A stretch of 64,000 nt of DNA from Stenocarpella maydis (taxonomy: Eukaryota; Ascomycota; Sordariomycetes; Diaporthales; Diaporthaceae): contig NQMI01000082.1 of assembly GCA_002270565.1 (NCBI GenBank), forward strand, positions 62,001 to 126,000, given 5' to 3'. Both the position numbers and the translations under genes were made by a program. Every line of letters begins with the position of its first letter. Positions within the stretch are counted from its first letter, which is position 1. The notes beneath the pieces are model-generated. The model did not search any database. It saw only the letters and a list, made by a program, of their open reading frames with translations, and was not told the origin of the DNA. This document shows positions 12,963 to 23,150 of this stretch, piece after piece.

Positions 12963-13487
12963 TCATCTCCTCCCTTTCTTCTTCCTTCCCTTTCCGACCG
13001 CGGTACTTCGCCCCTCTTCCTCGTCACTGCTATCATCCTTGGCCCTAGCTCTCTTCTTACGGGCCTCCTCCTTCTGCTCCAGTGCCCTCTTTCCTAGCAA
13101 CTTGCCCTTTAAATCCCTCGTCTCAGCCGCCCTGGCATCGTCGGCTGCCTCCTGGCCGGCGGGCACATGGCCAATGCCCGAGTTCTCGGGCAACCCCTCG
13201 TCGTCGTCCTTTTCCCTGGCGCAGGGTTGGGAGAACGCCTTGCGCTGCTGCTGCTGTGACTTATTTAGGCTAGTATGGGGAGAGGGGGTGCTTGCAAGGG
13301 AAGAGAAGGAGAACTTGGGCTTCTCCGCTCCATTCTCTTCCTGCTTTGACTTGACTGCTGCTGAAGCACGGGGTTTTGCGTTGCCGGTTAGGCCAGTGAA
13401 GTGTTTTGAGAATGAAAGATTGACCTTGTTCATAATCTGGTCGAAGTCTACGGCCTTGGGAAGCCCGTCGGTGTTTGGTGGGGCCAT
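12963..13487 (-). CDS. Small lysine-rich, probably nuclear protein
   Basis: A single exon of 174 residues from MAPPNTDGLPKAVDFDQIMN. The first ~30 residues (DFDQIMNKVNLSFSKHFTGL) look amphipathic and conserved. The rest is disordered: a Ser/Gln-rich centre, an acidic patch (KDDDEGLPENSG), a Lys/Arg helix (KGKLLGKRALEQKEEARKKR) and a basic tail (GKGRKKKGRR) consistent with nuclear or nucleolar targeting. An alternating acidic/basic tail of this kind is common in ribosome-biogenesis and chromatin factors, but no domain is recognised and no function is assigned. Confidence 0.65.
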   Translation of the reverse strand: MAPPNTDGLPKAVDFDQIMNKVNLSFSKHFTGLTGNAKPRASAAVKSKQEENGAEKPKFSFSSLASTPSPHTSLNKSQQQQRKAFSQPCAREKDDDEGLPENSGIGHVPAGQEAADDARAAETRDLKGKLLGKRALEQKEEARKKRARAKDDSSDEEEGRSTAVGKGRKKKGRR

Positions 13488-14003
13488 TGTTACTTTTGTC
13501 GCTGATATGTCCAGGACTTGGTTCCAGTCGAAATGGAGCGCGAAAAAGCACCATGTCGTACGTGTGAAGTGAGTGAGGGGGGCCCTGGGCGATAAGCGGT
13601 TCTACCCCTTATCGGATTGGGAGCTTGGGCCGCCTGCAGACCAGCAGGGGTCACTAGCATCACCGGGACCGCAGTTGGTTACCTACTTGCTTACACAGTA
13701 GCTTCAGACTCCCACATACCTACCCACTGAGATCATCTACATGGTAGTCTTCTGTGTGGTTGATCCGCAACGGGAAAGCAATTGCTAGCTATGTACGGAG
13801 AGAGATATCTACACGCCTATTGGATTTCGAGAGGCACTACTACTGTGTTTATTAGTGTCTAAATTGGCTCAGATCAGTCAGTCTACTGCCTGGTATTTAC
13901 TACTGACACTTCCAGCCTACAAAGGCGCTGTCACCTGTCATCCGTGCCAGACACGCACTGAAGAATGGATCATCAATTCACGTCCTCGCTCAGTAGACCA
14001 GCC
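13488..14003. other. Spacer between the small basic protein and the P450
   Basis: About 0.5 kb with no open frame of interest. It holds the promoter of the minus-strand gene ending at 12963 and the 3' flank of the P450. CTACCTAC-like words occur at 13680-13730. Confidence 0.4.
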
Positions 14004-15725
14004 TCAAACAATATCGCCCTTCTGAGCCTCGTGAAATGCGACCGGAACCCCGTGTCCCGGACAGCCTACGATTTCCGCCTTGTGATACTGCGCGTACCAG
14101 TCCCCCCGGTACTCGACGCGGTCGTATTTTTGAAGAATTCGCACCACTTGGGGGTTTCCAATCAGCAAAAGGCAATCCAGCAGGTGCATGTGTGAGGCTC
14201 AACTTACAGGCGAAAGCCATCTCGGTCATGGCGAAGTTCTGGCCAACGCATATCCTCGGGCCCCCATTAAATGGGACATGCTGCCACGCCTTTGGCGTCC
14301 AGTGGTCCCATCTTTCTGGGCTGAAGACGGCCGGGTCGGCAAACTTGTCATCCTGGGGCGGATAGAGGTCTGCACGGCGTTGCATCGATAGGGTACTGTA
14401 AACCACAGTGTCATTCTTCAATACAGCAATGTCCGGCTGGCCTGGCTGCCCCGGCAAGGTCGTGTCCTCGAGAGCCGCACGCAAGTTATACGGCACAGCT
14501 GGGTAGAGTCTCAACGTCTCGTTCAGTGTGTGCGTGAGGTAGGTCATGTTTTTTAGGTCATCATATGTAGGGGCCTTGTTTTCCCCGACAGTCGACAGGA
14601 TCTCGTTGCGCAGCTTGGTGTATATAGCCGGGTAGTGTGAAAGCTCATAGATGGTCCATGACAGTGTCGCAGCGGTTGTATCACGGCCGGCCAGCAGGAT
14701 TGCCATGATTTGGTCGCGGAGGACCTTGGGGTTTCTCGAATAGCGGGCAATGCTGTGCAGGAACGTAGCGCTCTTGTCCGACTTGGAGAGCTTGTCCAGT
14801 TCGGACGGGGCCAGTGCCAGCGCCTGCTCGATATATGGCTTCATGAACCTCTCCAACACACGGATGCCCTTGTAATATCGTCGCTTGGGAACCAACCATG
14901 GGAATGGGCTGTCACGATTGGATCGTGTGAGACATCCAGACTTTGCAGTTCAGGGGACCTTACTTACGCGAGAATTGTGAGCATCATCTGGACACGCTGG
15001 ACTTCGGTAAACGCTTCGACAAACTCGTGTTTGGGACTGATGCGAGTCAGCTCGTTGTCTCCCATGTTAGCGAGTACCTATACTTGCTTGTTCAGACTGT
15101 TCACACTGGTCCCAAGCAGAAAATCTGTGGTAACATCAAGGGTCATACGATAGAACAAATCACAAATGTCAACCGTCTCCCCAGAGGAGGGTATCTTCGA
15201 GATCAAGGCCTGGGTCCACCGCTCGAAAATTTCTATGTCCCGGACCTTCTCCTTGATGAACATTGGGCGGATAAGGCTGCGGCTGTCTGACCATAGCTGG
15301 CCATCGGTGGTGAAGATGCTGTCGCCCAGGAATGGGCTCCACGTGTCATGGAATTGCTCTCCCTTCCCAAAGTCGGCGAATTTGGACGTCAATATGGTCT
15401 TGATATGATCCGGGTCTCTGGTCAGGATATACCTGTGCTGTGCCGAGACGGATATCTCGACGCAATTAGGACACGTAGAGGGCGACGATTTGTACAGGCC
15501 ATTGTAGAACTCCAGCAGCTTGTTCTGGCCCTGTTTGATGGCAGCACCGGTGAAGAATGGAAATGCCGTAAGCGGGTTCGTCGCCATGACGGTTGCCCTC
15601 ACAGCGCCGAGCTTCCTGATCCGGTAGTCCACATAGGCTGTCCTCAGGACATAGTAGGAGGCAAGGAGGCCAAAGGCAATGAGGCCCAAGTAGGCTGGTC
15701 TGAGGGCAATGATCTCCCGAAACAT
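14004..15725 (-). CDS. Cytochrome P450, CYP52-like alkane/fatty-acid hydroxylase type
   Basis: Haem-thiolate monooxygenase, probably ER-anchored. Four exons: 15088-15725, 14968-15036, 14208-14908 and 14004-14146, total 516 residues, normal for the family. The N terminus has one membrane segment (about residues 10-30: YLGLIAFGLLASYYVL). The I-helix oxygen-binding motif AGRDTT is at ~309-314, the K-helix ETLR at ~366-369, and the haem loop FNGGPRICVG with the Cys ligand at ~449-458. The overall pattern (WSDSRSLIRPMF; PYNLRAALEDTTLP) fits the CYP52 clan, whose members hydroxylate alkanes or fatty acids at the chain end; the exact substrate is unknown. Intron 14147-14207 (61 bp) splits a Leu codon and intron 14909-14967 is standard. 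The first intron (15037-15087) appears to use a GC donor, see findings. Confidence 0.9.
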
Positions 15726-17089
15726 GGTTATGATCCGGATAGGTTTGTGAGGTTTGCACGGTGTAAGGTTGAATTTGGCAGATGTAGGTCAGATAGGTTG
15801 GCGAAGTCCGTCCGGCAGGTTTTCTGAGGAACTGCTGCAGGCAAGGTCCATGTCAACGAGGGCATGTGAGTCTTATATGTAAAAGCACGTACCATATGAT
15901 GTATGGCGGTTCTCGTTCAGCTCAGACGTTGACAAGAACAGCGTTGAAACCTCGGCTGGATTTCCTGGCCATGGCTGAGCAGCCGAGGGTGGATGCTTGC
16001 ACATGGTGCTAACATAAGGCAGCCCAGCAGCAACTTATCACAACGCACCACTCCGCACAGCTGTGGGCTTTGAAACATCCTTGAACAGAGGGAGGACACT
16101 AGTCGCCGTTGGCGAGATGAAGTGAGGCTATCATTGGGCCAGGTCGCTGCTGGTGGGCGACGATCCATGACCCATTGGCCAGTGCCGTGGTCTCGAGGCG
16201 TAGGCCAGCTCGTCCGGAAGACGGACGGAGGGACGAAACAATCGCAAGGATATGCCCAAAAGGGAAAACCAAGAGAATACGGAGTAGGTGGGCTGTCGTC
16301 GCAGGGAAGGTCAGTGCAGATGATTCTTGGACCGGGGTCTCGAGATGGAGTGCAACCCCGCAAACACAAAAGGCTAGATCGTCGATTGACGGCCTCGAGG
16401 CCCTTCAGCTGACAGCGCGCTAAACCAAGCGAAAGCTGGTGCTGGCACCCACCTATGCTAGGTGCGACATGTATGGCGGTAGGATGGACGTGAAACGGCC
16501 ATGAGGCGGGTTGGCGTTGCTCAGAGAATGCTGCTGTTCCCAGCACGGCCACCGGTGGATGAGCGGCAGTGAAGCTTGAAGACGAGACAATGTTCACCTC
16601 GTCGACCTTGTGGAGCGAGCTATCAGCCAGATCTTCTTCCAGTGTGCGGGTTGCTTGCCAGCCTGCAAGGGTTGGTTGGATGACATTGAGGCAACAGCCA
16701 AGGAGACGAACTCATCTGAATAGCATGAGTTTGGCGGGCTGTGGAGAAGGGAAATCCCATCTATGCGAGGGTGAGTGCTTAGCTGGCTGGTGGGCAGAAC
16801 CAGCCTGCCGAGGTGTTGTCGCCCGACAGCTTAGGCCTGAGGCTCCCGTGTCACTGGATTGGGCCGGGAATTCCCGCTGCTGCAAAACGACCCGAGAGCA
16901 AGCAAGCTGCCACTCAGCTTCCGCCGCAAGCCGCCCAGGGGCCTGCAGTCGACCCTAGCAACCTCGCGATTTTCGATCCTACTCTTTACACCTCAGCCTT
17001 GTCTCGCCTTGCCTCGCCTGTCCTTCCCTTGCCCTGCTCTATCCGGGAGTCGATCAATATACACATATCCAAACACTCCAGCAGCCAAC
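15726..17089. other. Spacer between the P450 and succinyl-CoA ligase genes
   Basis: About 1.36 kb between divergent genes. One 226-residue minus-strand frame (15917-16597) exists, but its sequence is Cys/Pro/Arg/Ser-rich without domain character and I do not regard it as a gene. The last ~120 bp are C/T-rich and match a leader for the gene at 17090. Confidence 0.45.
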
Positions 17090-18668
17090 ATGTTCAGGAT
17101 TGCCCGCAGTCGAGCTGTGGCCTCGGCCTTTGCAGCGCCCAAGGTAAGTCTGCGCCGTCCTTATCAGCTACTCCAAAGACCTGTCGAGCTCTGAAACCGC
17201 ACTGCTTCGGGACACATGGACTGATATCAGCCACCCCCAGGCCTCTCCATCCGTCAGATTCCCCGGCCTGGCCCAGCAAAAACGGAACCTCTCCATCCAC
17301 GAGTACCTGTCTGCCGACCTCCTGCGCCAGGTATGCCGCATCTGACAGAACCCAACCCGCACGCAGCAGCGCCTGCGCCGCCGTCCGAGCTAATAATGAC
17401 CTATCCTCCCAGTATGGCATCGGCGTCCCCAAGGGCTCCGTCGCGAAGACTGCGGCCGAGGCCGAGGCTGTCGCAAAGCAGATCGGCGGCGAGGACATGG
17501 TCATCAAGGCCCAGGTTCTTGCTGGCGGCCGTGGAAAGGGAACCTTCGATAACGGCCTGAAGGGTGGTGTCCGTGTCATCTACTCGCCCACCGAGGCCAA
17601 GATGTTCGCCGAGCAGATGATCGGCCACAAGCTCATCACCAAGCAGACCGGCGCCGTGGGTAGGCTCTGCAGCTCCGTCTACATCTGCGAGCGCAAGTTC
17701 GCCCGTCGCGAGTTCTACCTCGCCGTCCTCATGGACCGTGCCACCCAGGGCCCCGTCATTGTCTCGTCCTCGCAGGGCGGCATGGACATTGAGGGTGTCG
17801 CCAAGGAGAACCCCGACGCCATCAACACCGACTACATCGACATCAACGTCGGCGTCACCGACGAGATCGCCACCGAGATCGCCACCAAGCTCGGCTTCAG
17901 CGAGCAGTGCGTCGAGGAGGCCAAGGACACCATCAAGAAGCTGTACCAGATCTTCCTCGAGAAAGACGCCACCCAGATCGAGATCAACCCCCTGTCAGAG
18001 ACCTCCGACCACAAGGTCATGTGCATGGACGCCAAGTTCGGCTTCGACGACAACGCCGAGTACCGGCAGAAGGAGGTCTTCTCGTGGCGCGACACCACCC
18101 AGGAGGACCCCGACGAGGTCCGTGCCGCCGAGTCCGGCCTCAACTTCATCAAGCTGGACGGTGACATCGGCTGCCTCGTCAACGGCGCTGGCCTTGCCAT
18201 GGCTACCATGGACATTATCAAGTTGAACGGCGGCCAGCCTGCCAACTTCCTGGACGTCGGCGGTGGTGCCACCCCGGCCGCCATCAAGGAGGCCTTCGAG
18301 CTCATCACCAGCGACCCCAAGGTCTCGGCCATCTTCGTCAACATCTTCGGTGGTATCGTGCGATGCGACGCCATTGCCCACGGTCTCATCAACACCGCCA
18401 GGGCCCTCGACCTCAAGATCCCCATCATCGCCCGTCTGCAAGGCACAAACGTCGAGCAGGCCCACGCCCTGATCAACGACTCCGGAATGAAGATCTTCTC
18501 CATTGACGACCTCCAAAGTGCTGCTGAGAAGGCTGTCCAGCTCTCCAAGGTTGTGAAGATGGGTAAGTTGGAGGTCCCTTTTCCCCACGCATCTACAACA
18601 GCAGGAGCTAACGTGTATTGCTAGCTCGTGACATTGACGTCGGTGTTGAGTTCACCCTGGGTATCTGA
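17090..18668 (+). CDS. LSC2: Succinate-CoA ligase beta subunit, mitochondrial
   Basis: TCA-cycle enzyme that forms succinate and ATP or GTP from succinyl-CoA as a dimer with the alpha subunit in the mitochondrial matrix. Four exons: 17090-17143, 17241-17330, 17413-18562 and 18625-18668, total 445 residues, the usual length. The first exon is a basic targeting presequence (MFRIARSRAVASAFAAPK). The second encodes RNLSIHEYLSADLLRQ, the start of the ATP-grasp domain. The nucleotide-binding region follows (VIKAQVLAGGRGKGTF), then DKNPL-like EINPLSE and the C-terminal CoA-ligase domain with NFLDVGGGA and IFVNIFGGIVRCD. The last exon encodes only ARDIDVGVEFTLGI and stop. Introns are 97, 82 and 62 bp. 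Strong codon bias (C-ending codons) suggests high expression. Whether it is ADP- or GDP-specific cannot be told. Confidence 0.97.
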
Positions 18669-18925
18669 GGCATCGTGCCCGGGTGGCTTATTCCTCTGTA
18701 TTATCTCACATCATGGGCGGTCATATTCCTACATGAACCACAGCCTGGCTGCGGAATGGATAGAGTTCACAACATAGCATCGTATTTTTTTTTTTTCGCA
18801 AGACGCTGTGTTTCTTGAAAATGTTTCCACGAATGTCACTGCTTGCATCTCATATTTTCTCTCCAAGAGCTATTATTATACTCATGATTACGAAATAGGT
18901 GTTCCGTTCCTCCAGCTAAACCGGG

Positions 18926-20107
18926 CTATATTTCCTGCTCTCCGTCGACCGCCTCAGCGGCTGGCATGGCCAGATCCACGGCCAAAGCCACTCCCAGGCC
19001 CCATAGTACTACAGAGATCAGGGCAGCAAGCAAAGACCACGATACTGTCCAGAGAGTCTGTACCGTGGGCAAGCTAAGAGGGAAAGGCACGTTAAGCATG
19101 AAGTCTGCCTCCGATACAGCCGTGCCGCTATTTGGCGGGCCTGGAATACTAATCCCGGACGGACACGTGCCCGGGTCAAGGTAGCACATTCCAGCGACGG
19201 TTCTACTCATGTAATCAGGGCGCAGCGTGTAGCCAATCACAGCCTGCTTCGGCCACCTGATGCTCACGTTCAAAGCCGCGGTCAGCTCGTCCAGCACCGC
19301 CACGAACAACGCCCCGAGCGCCCTCTGAAAGGCCACCAGGACGCGCAGCAGGGCCGGGATGCTGGCCCACGAGACACACGCGGCGAGGCCGAGGAAGACG
19401 GCCCACCGCCAGAGGAACTGGAACAGGGGCTCGGATACATGGGCCACCATCACTGCTATGGAGCACAGAGAGCTCAGGACCGAGCCTGTAGCGGCCCAGA
19501 GGGACTGCAGCAGGTCCATTCCGACGTTGGCGAGCGCTACCAACGGCGGCACGTTCAGGTCGCGCCCCGTGCCTGCGTTGCCGTAGCATCCGAGCGGGAT
19601 CACAGGTGTTGGCGGCGCTGCTGCTGCTGCTCCTTGGCCCTGGTTTGGCTGAGCTCCAGCACCTTCTGCAGGCTGCGCCGGTTGTGCTGGGGGAGGAGGA
19701 GCACCCGCGCCGCCCTCGCCGTTCCCGGCCGGAGGAGGCACGACGCCGGGTCCCTGCGCCGGGTCCACCGGCAGCCCAGGCGCGCGCCTCTGGAACCGCA
19801 CGTACTCCTCGTGTTCGTTGTTGAAGGCGACCCTGTTTGGCCGCAGCTCCAGGTCGACGTTCACACCCCACTGGATGTCCCTGCGCATGTTCCAGCGTGG
19901 CTCCTGGGGCTCTTGGTTGAAGAGAACGGGGGGGTTGAAGCCCGCTGGCCTGGCTGGCCTAGCTGGCCTGTTTGCTTGGTTGAACGGGTTCGGTCCGAAA
20001 TTTGGGGCCTGCCCAGCACGAGGAGGCCGACGGGTATTGGGGCTGACTCGTTGATTAGCAAAGCGGTTGAAATTGCCGAACGGCCTGTTCCCACCTTGGT
20101 TTGCCAT
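18926..20107 (-). CDS. Proline-rich protein with C-terminal membrane segments, unknown function
   Basis: A single exon of 393 residues. The N-terminal half is disordered and rich in Asn, Pro, Arg and Gly (ANRPARPARPAGFNPP), followed by a short conserved-looking block (RWNMRRDIQWGVNVDLELRP) and a Pro/Ala/Gly/Gln-rich linker. The C-terminal half is hydrophobic, with likely membrane helices at about residues 200-285 (VLSSLCSIAVMVAHV, FLWRWAVFLGLAACVSWASI, ALGALFVAVL) and ~358-380 (LWTVSWSLLAALISVVLWGL). A Cys-containing loop (MCYLDPGTCPSG) lies between them and may be lumenal or extracellular. It ends 257 bp from the end of LSC2, tail to tail. I do not recognise a family. Confidence 0.7.
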   Translation of the reverse strand: MANQGGNRPFGNFNRFANQRVSPNTRRPPRAGQAPNFGPNPFNQANRPARPARPAGFNPPVLFNQEPQEPRWNMRRDIQWGVNVDLELRPNRVAFNNEHEEYVRFQRRAPGLPVDPAQGPGVVPPPAGNGEGGAGAPPPPAQPAQPAEGAGAQPNQGQGAAAAAPPTPVIPLGCYGNAGTGRDLNVPPLVALANVGMDLLQSLWAATGSVLSSLCSIAVMVAHVSEPLFQFLWRWAVFLGLAACVSWASIPALLRVLVAFQRALGALFVAVLDELTAALNVSIRWPKQAVIGYTLRPDYMSRTVAGMCYLDPGTCPSGISIPGPPNSGTAVSEADFMLNVPFPLSLPTVQTLWTVSWSLLAALISVVLWGLGVALAVDLAMPAAEAVDGEQEI

Positions 20108-21660
20108 CTTCTTACTGTCTTGGTGTTCTGTTGTATTGTTAGTGACTGAATTAATTGGAATGAAAATAGGGCAGAGGTGATCCTCCGTAATCCTGTTCGT
20201 GGAGGGGGTTTTCTTCTGTGCTTGTTTCCAAACTCAGATCTCGTTATTTTCATCGAATGGACTGGTCCACAGTCTCACGCTGCTGGCTTTCCAGAAGTTG
20301 GCAATATGGCTGTGATGTTCTGATAGCGACTGTGTTCAAGAACGATGAAGCACCGAGGGGAAGGGGCGTCTCTTAAAACAACCATTTTCGACAATGTGAG
20401 CTGTGGAGAAAGGGACTTCCTCCTTAGAACCGCGCTACTGCATGAAGCGCTCACAATGATCCTTTCTCGGGTCCCTATTGTCCTCGTCTTTACAGACCGC
20501 TCATGGCTTTGTAGGCATGCGTATCCACCCTCCACGTGCCGTCGCCATTTTTTTTTTTCAATTGTCCCACGCGGCGCCTTTTTATTTTGATCAGAATATC
20601 AAGAAAGCCCGAAGTTAAAGTCGAGTTCGGCCCTTTGGCCGTGCCCTGGAGCAGTTCCTAAGAACTCTCGGTGAGAGTGACAACTACGGACAGAAAGTGA
20701 ATAAACTACTGAACACCACTCCTGATAGCTGTAAATTATTGCGGATCTGATATCTAATAGAGAAGGACGCCTCTGAGTCGAGTCTACAGACTGAGATAAC
20801 ATTCAAGTTCTCAGAGCTGGACTATGTACAGTGTGTCTACACATGATCTCCTGCTTGTGAGGGAGACCACACCACAATGTGGGACTCTGCATTTATCCAA
20901 CAAGAATTTGTAATTCATCCTGGCTTAATGAGACTCCTCGGGATATTCTGACTATATTTTCACACGTGTGGTGTGTTTGCTGTGAAGTCCGCCGGCTCTG
21001 CCGCTTCCAGGTAATGAGCTGTCTTCCGGTCAGGAGCATAGCGGAGCCAAACACTTTTGTGTATTTAACCATGGTGAGCTGTACAGCGTTTTAGATGACC
21101 AGGAGCCAGAATGAAATTATAATACTAATTTGTCCGTCCTATGTGCTCTATAGATACTCAGTATTGAAGAGTATGTTGTCGTCGTCTTTAATGTCTTAGC
21201 TGGGCACTAATTCATCCTATCATAGGTTGCGGTTCAAGGGCTCGGTAGAGCATATGATGGTACCAAAAGCATTACAAACAATGGAAAGATGAATATAATG
21301 AAGAGAATGAGTGCGATGTGCGTCTCTGAGAGGCTTTGGTGCTAGCCAATGGTACGGTATAAAACTAAGAACTGCCCCGAAACCTAGCCCATGTTGGCAG
21401 ATGCGCAGCTGATGGAAAGCACAGTTTTTAAGGTGGATGGCAGCTTGCAGACAACCAGAGTTTTGATTATGAATGTTTGTTATGGGAACGCCACATAAGG
21501 CCACTCACTATATCTAACCGCCCGACTCCTCATGCTGAGTTCCAACCAGCATCTCCTTGCGTACTTAACCAGCGCCTGCCATACCGAAAGCAGTGTTATC
21601 GTGGGGTTACTTCACTCCAATGCATTCTGAAGTCATAAAAGACTTTTATCAGACCAGACA
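20108..21660. other. AT-richer non-coding stretch
   Basis: About 1.55 kb with many stop codons in all frames and lower GC than its surroundings, especially 20580-21640. No transposon ends or family-like peptides are visible. It may be a decayed repeat. Confidence 0.4.
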
Positions 21661-23150
21661 TTAATTCTCCGACGCGGTCGACTCGTCGTCGGCCGGGTCA
21701 GGTACAGGTTTTGGCTTCCTGCCCAAGAGGAATGCCCTAGGCGCGGGCGTCTCTTCATCATCTTCATCAGCCGCAGCCACGGGGGACTTACCGCGCAGGT
21801 TTGAGCTGGGCGGCTTGTTAAACCTTGCGGCAGGCTTGGACGCTGAGGGCGAAGAGCCATCCCCAGCCTTCTTGCCGCCCAGCGATTGAGTAAAGGCACT
21901 CTTGGGTTTTGGCTCTGGCTCTGGCTCTGGCTCGCTGGCCGTCTCGTCATCGTCCGTCTCAACACCAAACACCACCGTATCGTCCGAATTGGCTGACTGC
22001 GCGTCGACATCCATCTTGTCAACGCCATCATCGTCCGGGCCTTCGGCTCCAGACTCAGCCTTGCGCTTGCCCTTTCCGGAAGATGCAACGGCCGGCGGAC
22101 GTGCCGAGGCCTCGTCCGACCTGGCTGACATCGCCCTGGCCTTGGCCTTGAGGGCTGCGAGCTTCGCCTCGTCTACATGTGCCGTGGCCAAGATGTGCTC
22201 TTGTGTGCGGATTTTTAGCTTCTTCTCGTTCAAGAGATCCCTGAAGAAGGAGTCGTGTTCTGACTCGAACTCGGCCTTTGCCTGCTGCAGATCTCGGAAC
22301 CTTGCCGTTTCCTCGGCAACGCGGCGCTCGAGCTTTTCGTGCTTGAGCTTCAGCTTGGACAGCTCCTCGGCCAGCTGGGACTGCCGCAGGACGGCCTCAT
22401 TGGCCCAGTCGAACATGTCTGCATTCTTTGTGCCGGACTTGCTGGGTCTCAGGACGAGAGTACCGCCGATCTCCTGGGAAAAGGGCTCATGTGAGATTTG
22501 GCCCGTTCTCGAAGGTTAGATTGAGTGGGGGGGGGGAGGTCCAAGCGGGACCTGGCAACGTACCGTAGCCCCGGAAACTTTCTTGCCCACCTCGATTCCC
22601 AGATTTTCGTCAGTGAAGCGTGCTGCAACATGAAGAGCCTCGGTCGTTTGGTCCCCCAGCAGCAGGGAAGCCAGGCAGGACTCCCACTCCTCTTCTGACA
22701 AAGAGGTGCCATTCCTCCTGTAGCGTGAGATCTTGCTGTGTTGAACTAGACCGCGGTCAGCATGAGGGCAGGCCCAAATTTAGAGCAACGACTGGTGGAA
22801 CTGCGGTCGCATCTGCAGCTGCAGTGTGTAGGTCCTGGTGCGGGCCGCGGAGGGCTGAGAAGGGATGGCACATGGGAGTTGAGGCTGCAGGATGATGGCG
22901 GCCCGCATGGCGGCCGAGATGCAGGCCCGGGTTGCCGGGGTGGGGCCACCTGCAAAGAATAGATGACGATGACGGGTGTGGGCACAAGGGGGTGGGCGGA
23001 CTTACGTGGGAGCACAAAGGCGCGCACATCGTCTGTTGCCCTCACCTCGAGGTCGAGCGGCCGAGAGTTTGTGGAGGGTCTGGGCGCAACACGAACCAGG
23101 ACAGGGCCTTCTGGGTGCGGCAGCCTGAGGAAGACTGGCTGTGGGGACAT
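21661..23150 (-). CDS. XRCC4: XRCC4-like non-homologous end-joining protein
   Basis: DNA ligase IV cofactor in non-homologous end joining; nuclear. Three exons: 23006-23150, 22564-22745 and 21661-22473, total 379 residues. The junctions are FVLP-L-QHSKISRYR (phase 1, 260-bp intron with a TCTAG acceptor) and SGAT-EIGGTLVL (phase 0, 90 bp). The N-terminal ~135 residues fit the XRCC4 head, including EEEWESCLASLLLG and GTLVLRPSKSG. A coiled-coil stalk follows (LAEELSKLKLKHEKLERRVA to LLNEKKLKIRTQEHIL); the LNEKK segment matches the ligase-binding stalk of human XRCC4. The tail is acidic and disordered with a basic KGKRK cluster and an EPEPEPEPKPK repeat. The first intron is the least certain part; its acceptor was chosen because it alone restores frame and family pattern. 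Confidence 0.85.

Noticed and set aside
15917..16597. 226-codon minus-strand frame between the P450 and LSC2
   Set aside because: Cys/Pro/Arg-rich with no domain-like pattern; typical of a chance frame in GC-rich spacer DNA.
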